64,000 nucleotides of DNA. Source: Halovenus rubra. GTDB taxonomy: Archaea > Halobacteriota > Halobacteria > Halobacteriales > Haloarculaceae. The position numbers and the translations under genes are program-made. The stretch covers positions 62,001 to 126,000 of the forward strand of contig NZ_JAODIY010000010.1 in the NCBI RefSeq assembly GCF_026586665.1. The letters are read 5' to 3'. The notes under the pieces are model-generated. The model was not told the DNA's origin. It did no database searches and saw nothing but the letters and a program-made list of their open reading frames with translations. Below are positions 44,747 through 53,274 of the stretch, in pieces (position 1 is the stretch's first letter; every line of letters starts with the position of its first letter).

Positions 44747-45334
44747 ATGAGCGAAGAAATCCTCGAAACAGCAGTGAGCATTCTCGTGACTGAGGGGTAC
44801 GAGTCACTGACGATACAGCGTCTCGCGGAGGAACTCGACATGACAGGGGCCGGCGTGTACTATCATTTCGAGTCGAAAGACGAGCTATTAGTTGCAATAG
44901 TCGATTACTTGAAAGAGGAACTAACCACGGAACTCTCGTCGGTAGAGGGCCCGCCGGACGAACGTCTCGCGACGATGGTACAGGAAATGTTTGCTGCCGC
45001 CGAGGCAGTACAACAGATGGAGATGCTGCCCCCGAGCAGCCAGTTGTTGTTGTCGACGACAGATAGCAACGAGATGTTGCGCCAGTCGCTGTTGGAACTG
45101 ACTGAGGCGTGTGTCGGGCAGTTCACGGAGACGATTCGAGAGGGTGTGGAGAGCGGTGTCTTCGAGACGGAGCATCCAGAACAGACTGCCAGACTGCTCC
45201 TTGCAATAATCGATGGCGCCGAACGGCGTGCAGTATTCGGAAAGTCGAGTGAACCACTGGTGCAGGGGACAGTGCGGTACATCCTCACGGACCTGTACGT
45301 CGACGGACCGCCGGAGCTTGAAATAGAACAATGA
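44747..45334 (+). CDS. TetR/AcrR family transcriptional regulator
   Basis: A 195-residue regulator. The N-terminal HTH domain reads ILVTEGYESLTIQRLAEELDMTGAGVYYHFESKDELL (about 12-48), matching the TetR consensus. The C-terminal ligand domain is helical with no recognisable pocket residues. It overlaps the next gene by 4 nt, so it is co-transcribed with a CPBP-type membrane protease. A near-perfect 20-bp palindrome sits directly before the ATG and suggests autoregulation. The inducer is unknown. Confidence 0.92.
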   Translation: MSEEILETAVSILVTEGYESLTIQRLAEELDMTGAGVYYHFESKDELLVAIVDYLKEELTTELSSVEGPPDERLATMVQEMFAAAEAVQQMEMLPPSSQLLLSTTDSNEMLRQSLLELTEACVGQFTETIREGVESGVFETEHPEQTARLLLAIIDGAERRAVFGKSSEPLVQGTVRYILTDLYVDGPPELEIEQ

Positions 45335-46053
45335 GTCTGGGCGTTACGATCGTCGCAGGTCTGGGACTACTGGTTGCACTGGCACTGGCCGGCGGGTCAG
45401 TTCACTTGGCCACACAGGGCGGCCTCAACTCGGTGAGCCTGTCGGCCAAGAAGGCGTCCATCCTTCTCGGAGTTCAGGGGTTAGGAATCACTGTCGTCGT
45501 CGGGAGTCCAGCCGTAGTCGGGATGGCGTTCTGGGAACTTGCGCCCGAGACGATTGGTCTCAATGAGTCAGTGATAGCGCTCCCACTCGGGATTGGTGTT
45601 GGCTGTGCCTCCTTTGGCGTGTTCGTGGGAGTGAAAACACCGTTCGAAGCCGCCGGGCTCTCGTTCTCGCAACCGTTCGAGGACGCGATGCCCAAGACCG
45701 GCTGGGAGATGGGATGTTACGCCGGAGGCATCGCTGTCGCGTCATCTGCCGAAGAGTTGCTCTTTCGGGGCTCATTGATCGGTGCGATGGCAGCGATACT
45801 TTCGGTTTCGCCGTGGCTCCTGATTGTTCCGTCGGCGATTCTGTTCGGATTTGCACATGCCGACAGAGGCAGTGGCCATATCGTCGTGTTGACGCTTCTC
45901 GGCATCGGGTGGGGTATTCTCTTCGTCTTCAGCGGGCTGGTCGCTGCTGCCATCGCTCACGTTGTGACCAACGGTCTGTACGTCTTCTATCTCGGCTTCG
46001 TTACGAACGACAAGTCGACGAATGACTCACACGAACAAGGGACTTCAGTATAG
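45331..46053 (+). CDS. CPBP family intramembrane protease (CAAX-type)
   Basis: A 240-residue integral membrane protein with about eight hydrophobic segments. It carries the three glutamic-type motifs: EELLFR (EExxxR), FGFAH (FxxxH) and HVVTN (HxxxN), near residues 135-140, 170-174 and 210-214. The family includes Rce1 prenyl-protein protease and bacteriocin self-immunity proteins. Here it is coupled to the TetR gene, suggesting that its expression is controlled by the regulator; the substrate is unknown. Confidence 0.9.
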   Translation: MSLGVTIVAGLGLLVALALAGGSVHLATQGGLNSVSLSAKKASILLGVQGLGITVVVGSPAVVGMAFWELAPETIGLNESVIALPLGIGVGCASFGVFVGVKTPFEAAGLSFSQPFEDAMPKTGWEMGCYAGGIAVASSAEELLFRGSLIGAMAAILSVSPWLLIVPSAILFGFAHADRGSGHIVVLTLLGIGWGILFVFSGLVAAAIAHVVTNGLYVFYLGFVTNDKSTNDSHEQGTSV

Positions 46054-46074
46054 GTTTCTGCCTGGTAGTCGTGG

Positions 46075-46431
46075 TCAAACAACCACGACACCGATCAAGG
46101 TACCAGCAACGACGGCCAACAGCGCGCCGACGAGGTTGATACCAGCATTCCACACCGCCAGCCGACGGTCGCCCGTCTCGAATAGCCGGACCGTCTCGAA
46201 CGCAAACGTCGAAAAGGTGGTGAACGCGCCACAGAACCCGACTGCGAAGACAAAAAAGACCGGGTGGGTCTCGGGGACTGCGAGCAAGGCCCCGAGCGTG
46301 AAACTCCCGAGGACGTTCACCGCGAGCGTGTCGCGCGTCCGGGTGTCGATACGTTCACCGAGCAGGTGGCGCATCCACGCACCGAGTATTCCACCGGTGC
46401 CGACGAGCAAGAACTCGATCACCGACTCCAC
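46075..46431 (-). CDS. crcB: Fluoride efflux channel subunit, CrcB/FluC
   Basis: A 118-residue four-helix protein of the FluC family, which forms dual-topology fluoride channels. It has the GTGGILGAWMRHLL opening, an NVLGSFTLGALLAV segment and the signature GFCGAFTTFSTFAFE with the conserved Phe and Thr residues. It overlaps the next crcB by 13 nt. Two adjacent genes usually mean a heterodimer with fixed opposite topologies. No fluoride riboswitch was recognised upstream. Confidence 0.93.
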   Translation of the reverse strand: MESVIEFLLVGTGGILGAWMRHLLGERIDTRTRDTLAVNVLGSFTLGALLAVPETHPVFFVFAVGFCGAFTTFSTFAFETVRLFETGDRRLAVWNAGINLVGALLAVVAGTLIGVVVV

Positions 46432-46787
46432 CTCACGGCGGCACGGCCAAGCAAAATAGCGGCGAATCCGAGCACGTAGTTTGCGACCACGTTTGCCGCG
46501 GCCAGTGCCGGAGACAGTGACACTGTTTCGGCCGCAAACGTGCTGTAGGTGGTAAACGACGAACAGAAGCCGGTGCCGACAAGCAACCGCGTCTCGGCGC
46601 TCAGTCGGTCAGCGAGGTGCTGGTCGTACAGCACCACACCGAGCAAGAACGTGCCGAAGACGTTTGCGGCGAGTGTACCCCACGGAAATGTCTCCGGAAG
46701 CCACACGGCCAGTGCGTAGCGTCCGCCCGCACCCACGAACCCGCCAACAGCAATCAGCGCAAACGCCGACGAGCGTGACGACGACAT
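46419..46787 (-). CDS. crcB: Fluoride efflux channel subunit, CrcB/FluC (second copy)
   Basis: A 122-residue CrcB homologue upstream of and overlapping the first. It has GGFVGAGGRYALAVWLPETFPWGTLAANVFGTF in its N-terminal half and GTGFCSSFTTYSTFAAE as the signature. The ATG at 46787 is preferred over one four codons upstream, being close to the hydrophobic start. The paired, overlapping arrangement indicates the two subunits assemble together to export fluoride. Confidence 0.93.
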   Translation of the reverse strand: MSSSRSSAFALIAVGGFVGAGGRYALAVWLPETFPWGTLAANVFGTFLLGVVLYDQHLADRLSAETRLLVGTGFCSSFTTYSTFAAETVSLSPALAAANVVANYVLGFAAILLGRAAVRWSR

Positions 46788-46932
46788 ACAGCGGGTCACG
46801 AGGGAGAGCTACTCCACACTTTCGAAAATCTGAGATTGTTTCAGTACTGGGGCGTCGGGGATAAAAACAGAAACTAAAGCTAGGTTGAAGTCAGCAACAG
46901 TTACATGACGGGATGGTGAACTAAGGGATAAC

Positions 46933-48006
46933 ATGCAAGTCGTCCTGATTGGTGTCGGCCAAGCCGGCGGAAAAGTAACGCAAGTGCTGGCTGAGTTTGA
47001 CCAGGAGATGGGATTTGATGCGGTGCAGGGCGCATTCGGTGTCAACACTGCGAAAGCAGACCTCCAGTCTCTCAGTATCGATACGATGCTCATCGGCCAA
47101 GACAGGGTGAAAGGTCATGGTGTCGGTGGTGATAACGAACTCGCCGCCGAGATTATGCAAGAAGAGTCAACGGAGGTGATGGACTCCCTCGACGGACGTA
47201 TCTCGACCGATGCCGAGGCGGTCGTCATCGTCGCTGGCCTCGGTGGCGGGACCGGCAGCGGCGGCGCACCTGCACTCGCGAAAGAACTCAACCGTGTCTA
47301 CGATGTTCCGATTTATGTGGTCGGTGTCCTCCCGGGTCGTGACGAAGGCTCGCTCTACCAGGCAAATGCAGGACGGTCGCTGAAGACAGTCGTCCGCGAA
47401 TCTGATGCTGCCTTGCTCATTGATAACGACGCTTGGCGGAGCAGTCAGGAAACCCTCGAAGAAGGGTTCGACCAGATTAACGACCAGATTGCCCAGCGTC
47501 TTGGCCTCCTGCTGGCCTCCGGCGAGGCCGTCGAGGGTGTCGGCGAGAGCGTCGTCGACTCCTCAGAGATTATGAACACGCTGCGTGGCGGTGGTATTGC
47601 CTCGCTTGGCTACGCCAGTGCCGAGGCGGCAGACGACCCCGGAGAGAACGTCAATACGATTACGAGCCTGACGCGAAAAGCGCTGCTAACGGGTATGAGC
47701 CTACCCAACGCAGTTGATGCTGAGGCTGCATTGCTTGTCGTCGCCGGCGACCCAGACTGCATCTCGCGGAAAGGCGTCGAACGCGCCCGCAAATGGCTCG
47801 AAGAGGAAACTGGCTCGTTGCAGGTCCGTGGCGGAGACTTCCCACTCGAAAGTGACCGTTTGGCAGCGCTGGTCGTCCTTGGTGGCGTTGAGCGGTCACA
47901 GCGCATCGAGGAGTTCATGGACCGCGCCCGTGAGGCACACGAGAACGCAGAAAGCCGCGACCCGGTCGAACAGTTCGAAAACGATGAACTCGACGACCTC
48001 TTTTAG
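46933..48006 (+). CDS. cetZ: CetZ tubulin/FtsZ-superfamily cytoskeletal protein
   Basis: A 357-residue tubulin-superfamily GTPase of the haloarchaeal CetZ group, which controls cell shape and motility in related species. The tubulin signature GGGTGSG is at 104-110, with GVGQAGGKV near 7-15 and the N-terminal N-terminal GTPase strands. The acidic C-terminal tail ends DPVEQFENDELDDLF. The stop codon overlaps that of the convergent phosphatase-superfamily gene by 4 nt. The paralogue class (CetZ1 or another) cannot be fixed without alignment. Confidence 0.92.
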   Translation: MQVVLIGVGQAGGKVTQVLAEFDQEMGFDAVQGAFGVNTAKADLQSLSIDTMLIGQDRVKGHGVGGDNELAAEIMQEESTEVMDSLDGRISTDAEAVVIVAGLGGGTGSGGAPALAKELNRVYDVPIYVVGVLPGRDEGSLYQANAGRSLKTVVRESDAALLIDNDAWRSSQETLEEGFDQINDQIAQRLGLLLASGEAVEGVGESVVDSSEIMNTLRGGGIASLGYASAEAADDPGENVNTITSLTRKALLTGMSLPNAVDAEAALLVVAGDPDCISRKGVERARKWLEEETGSLQVRGGDFPLESDRLAALVVLGGVERSQRIEEFMDRAREAHENAESRDPVEQFENDELDDLF

Positions 48007-49352
48007 GGCCTGACAAGAGTTGCTCCGTCGAACTCTCCCCGGTCGTAGTCAATATCGAGCAAGGTAAGCAGCGTTGGCGCAATATCGTAGAGGTCCGCGT
48101 CCTGAATCTGTGCGTCTGGGTGATCGATAAACAGCGACGCATCCTCGAACGTATGCATCCCGTTCCGTGCGGTCTTGGTAAACACGTCGTCCGGGCCGTT
48201 GAACGAAGCCTTGAGGTCAAATCCGTCATGGGGAATCGCGACGAGGTCCGGTGCAATTTCGTCGTGGTTCCCCCGGAACGCACTCTCTTTTGTCTCGACA
48301 CGTTTGATAACAGATGACCCATCAGGCCCAGTCATCTCCAGTAGGGCTTTTTTTAGTTCCGCTTGAGTCGCCTCGTACTCTGTTTCAGGAATCGTCCCGC
48401 GTGGCTCGCGCCCCGCAAGGTTGAGATAGAACCGGCCAGGGATAAGCGAGTACGCCCGAGTCTCGTCGCCGATATCGTCAAGTCCATCTGGCGTTTCGGT
48501 TCGGTAATCGAGCCAGCCCGTCTCTCGGAGCCACTCGTTACAGTTTACCTCGTGAGAAAGTGTGGTAAAGCCGTGGTCAGAAACGAGAATGAGCGTTACA
48601 TCGTCTGGTAGCTTCGCCCGCAACTTGCCAATGTAGCCGTCGAGTTTCCGATAAAAGTCCATGAACGCTTCGTGGCCCTCTCCGTTGTGTTCATACTCTT
48701 CAAACAGGAAGTGATTGACACGGTCTGGCGTCATGAAAACGCCAAAAAAGAGGTCCCAATCGTCGAGTTCGATGTAATGTTCGAACGCTTCGAATCGCTT
48801 ATCCATTGTCTCGTGAGCGTCGTCGAGAAACGCCGATTTATCATCGCGGTGGCCAAGCTTTGCGTCGACATCGATACGGTAGTCGATATCAGTGAGGTAC
48901 TCCCGAATCTCGTCTGGGTAGGCAGCCCTATCGACGCCGGGGGAGAGAAAGCCAGACACCATGCGCTGAATATCGCGGTCAGGTGGGAAGGTAACAGGGA
49001 CGTTCAGCACCGTCGCCTGCCGGCCAGCGTCATGGACACGAGTCCAGAGACGGGTCGCCTGTGTGTCTCGTCCCATCGGAATATACGTGTCGTAGGCGTC
49101 GATTTCACGATCTATCGCGCCGTAGACACCAGTTTCTCCCGGGTTAACGCCGGTCGTAAGCGCCGGCCAGCACGCGTTTGAATCCGGCGGAATGATACTA
49201 TCGATGGCTCCTGCCGTTCCCTCCTCAGCAATCGCCCCGAAGGTTTCAAACTCATCAGAATTCTGGGACAACAGACTGTAGGGTACCCCATCGATACCGA
49301 CAACAGCTACTCTGGGTTGGTCGTCGCCACGAAGCCGGTCGAACAGGCCCAT
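48003..49352 (-). CDS. Alkaline phosphatase superfamily phosphodiesterase
   Basis: A 449-residue type I phosphodiesterase/nucleotide pyrophosphatase-like enzyme. It has VAVVGIDGVP with the metal Asp at 21, IIPPDSNACWPALTTGVNPG where Ser58 takes the nucleophile position usually Thr/Ser, FGVFMTPDRVNHF and VSDHGFTTL with two metal ligands. Haloarchaeal members act on phosphate esters or diesters; none here is assigned. It lacks a signal peptide. It faces cetZ with overlapping stops. Confidence 0.85.
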   Translation of the reverse strand: MGLFDRLRGDDQPRVAVVGIDGVPYSLLSQNSDEFETFGAIAEEGTAGAIDSIIPPDSNACWPALTTGVNPGETGVYGAIDREIDAYDTYIPMGRDTQATRLWTRVHDAGRQATVLNVPVTFPPDRDIQRMVSGFLSPGVDRAAYPDEIREYLTDIDYRIDVDAKLGHRDDKSAFLDDAHETMDKRFEAFEHYIELDDWDLFFGVFMTPDRVNHFLFEEYEHNGEGHEAFMDFYRKLDGYIGKLRAKLPDDVTLILVSDHGFTTLSHEVNCNEWLRETGWLDYRTETPDGLDDIGDETRAYSLIPGRFYLNLAGREPRGTIPETEYEATQAELKKALLEMTGPDGSSVIKRVETKESAFRGNHDEIAPDLVAIPHDGFDLKASFNGPDDVFTKTARNGMHTFEDASLFIDHPDAQIQDADLYDIAPTLLTLLDIDYDRGEFDGATLVRP

Positions 49353-49717
49353 ATCCGGCTTTCAGGTGTCGACTACAAGAAACTTCTTGCCGCCGGCCGT
49401 GATTGTGGCCGGGTTAACACTCGCATGGGGACGAGTCACACTCCGGACAGCAGTGAGAATCAGGGTCGAAGTTCGACGGCACGACTGTTGGATGGTCGAC
49501 CGCGACTGGTGTTTCTGTGGCTGACATCACACATACTCATACTACGTCTACGTTAAAATAATTACCCATGCGCATAACTAATGCCGTCAGCACCCCTCAT
49601 GTTTGACAAGCATATTAGAACGAATTCATGTAGCTGGGGTGTATCGTGAAGACTGAGAGTATTTCGATAGACGGGAATAAGCGACAGAACTACTTTGGTA
49701 TAGTCCAAGGCCTCGAT
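49353..49717. other. 365-nt intergenic region before the ferrochelatase gene
   Basis: No convincing gene is present. A GC-rich imperfect hairpin, CCGGCC with GGCCGG, lies near 49395-49415. AT-rich promoter-like sequence (ttaaaataattac near 49552 and catattag near 49611) serves the ferrochelatase gene on the right or the phosphatase gene on the left. The GTG at 49646 is a possible alternative ferrochelatase start. Confidence 0.6.
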
Positions 49718-50767
49718 ATGAAAACCGGGATTGCTCTGTTAAACTTCGGCGAACCGGCCGAGCCGGAACGAGACCGCGTCGTCGCGTATCTCGAACGCAT
49801 TTTCTACGCAAACGCGGACCTCGAAGAGGCTGACACCAAGGAGGAAGCAAAAGAGCGGGCGAGACAGCTCGCAAAGCGCCGTGCTCCCGGCCTGATCGAG
49901 GAGTACAAGGAGATTGGGGGCTCTCCGCTCAACGAGCAAGCTGGGACACAGGGCGACCTGCTTGAGTCGTCCCTTGCAGACCGTGGCTACGATGTGACCG
50001 CTTATAACGGCATGCAGTACACTGAACCGTTCATCGAGGACGCTGTCGAGGCCGCGCGCGACGACGGTATCGAGAAGCTGATTGGACTCCCAGTCTATCC
50101 CTTGTGTGGGCCGTCGACAAACGTTCTCGCGCTGGATGAACTCGAAGAGGCAGCCGAGAACATCGACTTCGATGTCGAGATTCAAGGAATTACTGGCTGG
50201 CACAAACACCCGACGTATAACCGCGTCCGTGCCGACGCAATCCGGTCAGTCGTCGATGAACACGGCCTCGACCTGAGTGACCCTGAAACCGCGTTCGTCT
50301 TCTCGGCACACGGTACCCCCGCCCACTATCTCGATGAGGGGAGTCGCTACGACATCTACGTCGAGGAGTTCTGTGAGACAGTCGCCTCGATGCTTGGAAT
50401 TGAGGAGTATCATCTGGGGTATCAGAACCACGGAAACCGGGATATTCCGTGGACGGAACCCGAAACCGAGGACCTCGTCGCTGAACTCGACCACGACCGA
50501 GTCGTCGTCGACCCCGTCAGCTTCCTCCATGAACAAAGCGAGACGCTGTCGGAACTCGACATCGAACTCGACGAGGATGCAATCGACGAGAACCAAGAGT
50601 TCTATCGTGTCCCGATTCCACATGACGACGCACGCCTAGGTGAACTGTTTGCAGACCTTGTCGAACCGTTCCTCGCCGATTTCGAGCCTGAATACTACCA
50701 GTACCGGCAGTGTCAGTGCCGGGACGAGCCAGGGACGATGTGTCTGAATGCACCCCGAAGTGACTGA
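49718..50767 (+). CDS. hemH: Ferrochelatase (HemH/CpfC) with [2Fe-2S]-type cysteines
   Basis: A 349-residue ferrochelatase that inserts Fe2+ into protoporphyrin IX or coproporphyrin III. The start MKTGIALLNFGEP and FSAHGTP with His198 are standard; HEQSETLSEL holds the conserved Glu275. It has Cys130 in PVYPLCGPST, at the position of the first cluster Cys of [2Fe-2S] ferrochelatases, and a C-terminal set Cys332, Cys334 and Cys342 (CQCRDEPGTMC). Together they suggest a cluster as in animal and actinobacterial enzymes. A GTG at 49646 would add 24 residues. The next gene, the matching oxidase, starts 19 nt after its stop. Confidence 0.92.
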   Translation: MKTGIALLNFGEPAEPERDRVVAYLERIFYANADLEEADTKEEAKERARQLAKRRAPGLIEEYKEIGGSPLNEQAGTQGDLLESSLADRGYDVTAYNGMQYTEPFIEDAVEAARDDGIEKLIGLPVYPLCGPSTNVLALDELEEAAENIDFDVEIQGITGWHKHPTYNRVRADAIRSVVDEHGLDLSDPETAFVFSAHGTPAHYLDEGSRYDIYVEEFCETVASMLGIEEYHLGYQNHGNRDIPWTEPETEDLVAELDHDRVVVDPVSFLHEQSETLSELDIELDEDAIDENQEFYRVPIPHDDARLGELFADLVEPFLADFEPEYYQYRQCQCRDEPGTMCLNAPRSD

Positions 50768-50786
50768 AGCGGTACCAGAAACGCCA

Positions 50787-52139
50787 ATGACAGAAACACA
50801 CCACACTGTCGGCATCATCGGCGGAGGCATCACCGGGCTAGCGCTCACACATTATCTCGCAGAGCAGGGTGTCGATAGCATCGTGCTAGAGGCCGCTGAC
50901 GAGCCGGGCGGTGTCATCTCGACAAAACAGGTTGACGGCCATATACTTGAAGCGGGGCCACAGCGAATGCGTAAGACGCCGGGTGTCGCCGAACTCGCAG
51001 ACGCCGCAGGCGTTGCGGATAGGTTCGTCGAGGCCAAACAAGAGGACCTCTACGTCTATGCAGACGGCGAACTCGGGCAGGCCCCGCTTTCAGTGTCAGC
51101 GTTTTTCAAAACGGACCTACTGTCGTGGCGGGGCAAAGCACGGATGGTCGCCGAACCGCTCACCGACAATGGCAGCCCCGAAGAACGTGCCGGTGAGTTG
51201 TTCGTGCGGAAGTTCGGCCAAGAGGCCTACGAAAAGTTCATCGGGCCACTGTATGGCGGTATATATGGCTCTGACCCGATGGAAATGCCGGCGGCGTTTG
51301 CGCTCGAAGGCTTGCTGGCGCAGGAACAAAAAGCGGGTAGCTTGCTCCAAGCGTTCCGAAAGCGGGTTGGCGGCGGCCACTCGGCTCCGCCGGTCACCTT
51401 CGAAGGGGGGAACCAGACACTGCCGGCCGCCCTCTGTGACACATATAGCGACCGTGTCCATCTCGACACGCCAGTGACTAGCATTGAACCGGTCGATGAC
51501 GGCCGTGTCGAGGCGAAAGACGGTTCCGGGCCGTATTACCTCGAAACGGCCAATGAGAGCTACGAGGTCGACCAAGCTGTTGTGACAACACCAGCAGACA
51601 TCGCAGGAGAGTTGTTGTCCGACCTCGGAGACGGCACTGATGAACTCGACAATCTGCGGTACAACCCTCTCGCGATGGTCTTTTTGGAAGCTGACCACGA
51701 CTGGGTCGGCAAGGGATACCAAGTAGGCTACGGCGAGGAGTTGCACACGTTAGGTGTCTCTTGGAACAGCCAGATGTTTGGCCGGGACGGCGTCCAGACT
51801 GTCTTCCTCGGTGGGATGCACGAGCCGGAACTGCTCCAAGCATCTGATGAGCGTCTCGGCGAGATAGCAACTCGTGAGTTCAAAGAGGCAGTTGGAACTG
51901 CAGCGTCAGTTATTACGGTCGAACGACTCGATGTTGGGTTCCCAGCGTGGGACAGCTCGTGGTGGCTGCTGGACGATATCGACCTCCCAACCGACGTGCA
52001 TATGGCGACAAACTACACCGCCCGGATGGGTATTCCAAGCCGTGTCCGCGAGGCACGTCAGCTCGCAGATGAGCTCGCAACGCTAGAGTACGGGACAGCA
52101 TCGGCAGAGACGACCGTCTCAACACCGGCCGACGACTGA
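50787..52139 (+). CDS. hemG: Protoporphyrinogen/coproporphyrinogen oxidase (HemG/HemY-type, FAD)
   Basis: A 450-residue flavoprotein with the FAD-binding motif GIIGGGITGLAL near 9-20, GGVISTKQVDGHILEAGPQ typical of the HemY-type oxidase and a C-terminal FAD segment. It oxidises the porphyrinogen just before metal insertion by the neighbouring ferrochelatase. The ATG at 50787 is used; an in-frame ATG at 50748 would overlap hemH by 20 nt. The two genes form an operon for the last steps of haem synthesis. Whether it works on protoporphyrinogen or coproporphyrinogen III is unknown. Confidence 0.9.
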   Translation: MTETHHTVGIIGGGITGLALTHYLAEQGVDSIVLEAADEPGGVISTKQVDGHILEAGPQRMRKTPGVAELADAAGVADRFVEAKQEDLYVYADGELGQAPLSVSAFFKTDLLSWRGKARMVAEPLTDNGSPEERAGELFVRKFGQEAYEKFIGPLYGGIYGSDPMEMPAAFALEGLLAQEQKAGSLLQAFRKRVGGGHSAPPVTFEGGNQTLPAALCDTYSDRVHLDTPVTSIEPVDDGRVEAKDGSGPYYLETANESYEVDQAVVTTPADIAGELLSDLGDGTDELDNLRYNPLAMVFLEADHDWVGKGYQVGYGEELHTLGVSWNSQMFGRDGVQTVFLGGMHEPELLQASDERLGEIATREFKEAVGTAASVITVERLDVGFPAWDSSWWLLDDIDLPTDVHMATNYTARMGIPSRVREARQLADELATLEYGTASAETTVSTPADD

Positions 52140-52207
52140 CAATCACTGCGTTGCCAAGACACCTGCTGTGTTCTCGTTATCGATAGTGAAATTCGTGAGG
52201 TGGCCTA

Positions 52208-52214
52208 TTTATAC
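52208..52214 (+). promoter_or_regulatory. TATA box for the transducer gene
   Basis: TTTATAC lies 26-32 nt before the ATG at 52240. It indicates an independent, leaderless transcript for this gene rather than read-through from the haem genes. Confidence 0.5.
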
Positions 52215-52239
52215 CTCCGGCTGAAACAGAGTATACAGT

Positions 52240-53178
52240 ATGAGTGACCGTCAGCGGCATGGAGAGCTAGACACGAAAGAGGGCACTGCCGACACAGTCG
52301 ACGGTGAGGCAGACGAGATACAGGATTCGCTCGCCGACCTGGAAGGAGCTGCACGGGATATCGCCGACCGAATTAACGAGATTCGAGACGGCTCCCAACA
52401 ACAGTACAACGACATTCAACAGGTTTCAAAGGAGATATCCAACCTCTCGGCGTCGGTCGAAGAGATCGCCTCTTCTTCCGAAGAAGTATCCTCAGCCGCC
52501 AGCGAGGCCCGTGACCTCGCACAGGAGGGCCAAGAGACGGCAACAGAAGTAAGCGAGTCGATGGGTGACGTGAACGAGGCAGCTGACGAGGTCGCCGAAA
52601 ACGTCCGGACAATCCAAGAGCAAGTCAACGAAATCGACGAAATTGTCGATGTTATCAACGATATTGCCGAGCAGACGAATATGCTGGCCTTGAACGCGTC
52701 TATCGAAGCGGCACGCGCTGGCGAGGCTGGCGAGGGGTTCGCCGTCGTCGCCGAGGAGGTGAAGTCGCTCGCCGAAGAATCACAGGACCAAGCCGGCCGC
52801 ATCGAGTCGATGATATCACAAATTCAAGAAGATACGGCGGTCGCCGTCGAGAGTCTCGACCGAAACAACGAGCGCGTTGAAGACGGCATCGAGTCGGTTG
52901 AGGAATCTGTCGAGATTCTCGAAGAGATTCACAGCGTCGTCGAAGAGGTATCTGACGGTATTGCGGAGGTGGCAACGGCGACCGACGAACAAGCCGCTTC
53001 AACCGAAGAGGTTGCGAGTATGGTCGACGCCTCGGTGACAAAAGCCGAAGAGATTGCCGACGAAACCGGCGCTGTCGCGGACGACGTTGTCAGACAAAGC
53101 GAGCGGATTAATGACATTGACCACCAGATCGAGATGCTCATCGCAGATGTCAAATCAGCCGAAAGCGCTGACGACTGA
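52240..53178 (+). CDS. Soluble methyl-accepting transducer lacking a sensor domain
   Basis: A 312-residue protein made almost entirely of a chemotaxis signalling coiled coil. The conserved hairpin tip reads DIAEQTNMLALNASIEAARAG near 142-162, followed by GEGFAVVAEEVKSLAEES. There is no transmembrane helix, HAMP, PAS or globin domain; only about 25 acidic residues precede the coil. Glu/Gln pairs in the flanking helices are possible methylation sites. It would act in the cytoplasm with CheA/CheW or with another sensor protein. It lies directly after the haem genes but on its own promoter. Confidence 0.9.
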   Translation: MSDRQRHGELDTKEGTADTVDGEADEIQDSLADLEGAARDIADRINEIRDGSQQQYNDIQQVSKEISNLSASVEEIASSSEEVSSAASEARDLAQEGQETATEVSESMGDVNEAADEVAENVRTIQEQVNEIDEIVDVINDIAEQTNMLALNASIEAARAGEAGEGFAVVAEEVKSLAEESQDQAGRIESMISQIQEDTAVAVESLDRNNERVEDGIESVEESVEILEEIHSVVEEVSDGIAEVATATDEQAASTEEVASMVDASVTKAEEIADETGAVADDVVRQSERINDIDHQIEMLIADVKSAESADD

Positions 53179-53274
53179 GCGACAGAGCGAAAAACGAAAC
53201 AGTCCCACTGTCCGCTGACGAAAGAAGACAACGACGCGGCAATCAACACGTTTTCCCCTGCAGCTGCCACAGGA

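Noticed and set aside
46788-46932. Fluoride riboswitch upstream of the crcB genes
   Set aside because: I looked for the conserved pseudoknot sequence pattern on the minus strand and did not recognise it.
49353-49717. A small gene on the plus strand near 49317-49556
   Set aside because: Its first part overlaps the start of the phosphodiesterase gene on the other strand, and the composition is unlike haloarchaeal proteins.
49646-49717. Longer ferrochelatase start at GTG 49646
   Set aside because: It has a TATA-like box at a suitable distance, but the 24 extra residues are not part of the ferrochelatase fold, which begins at the ATG at 49718. It remains possible.
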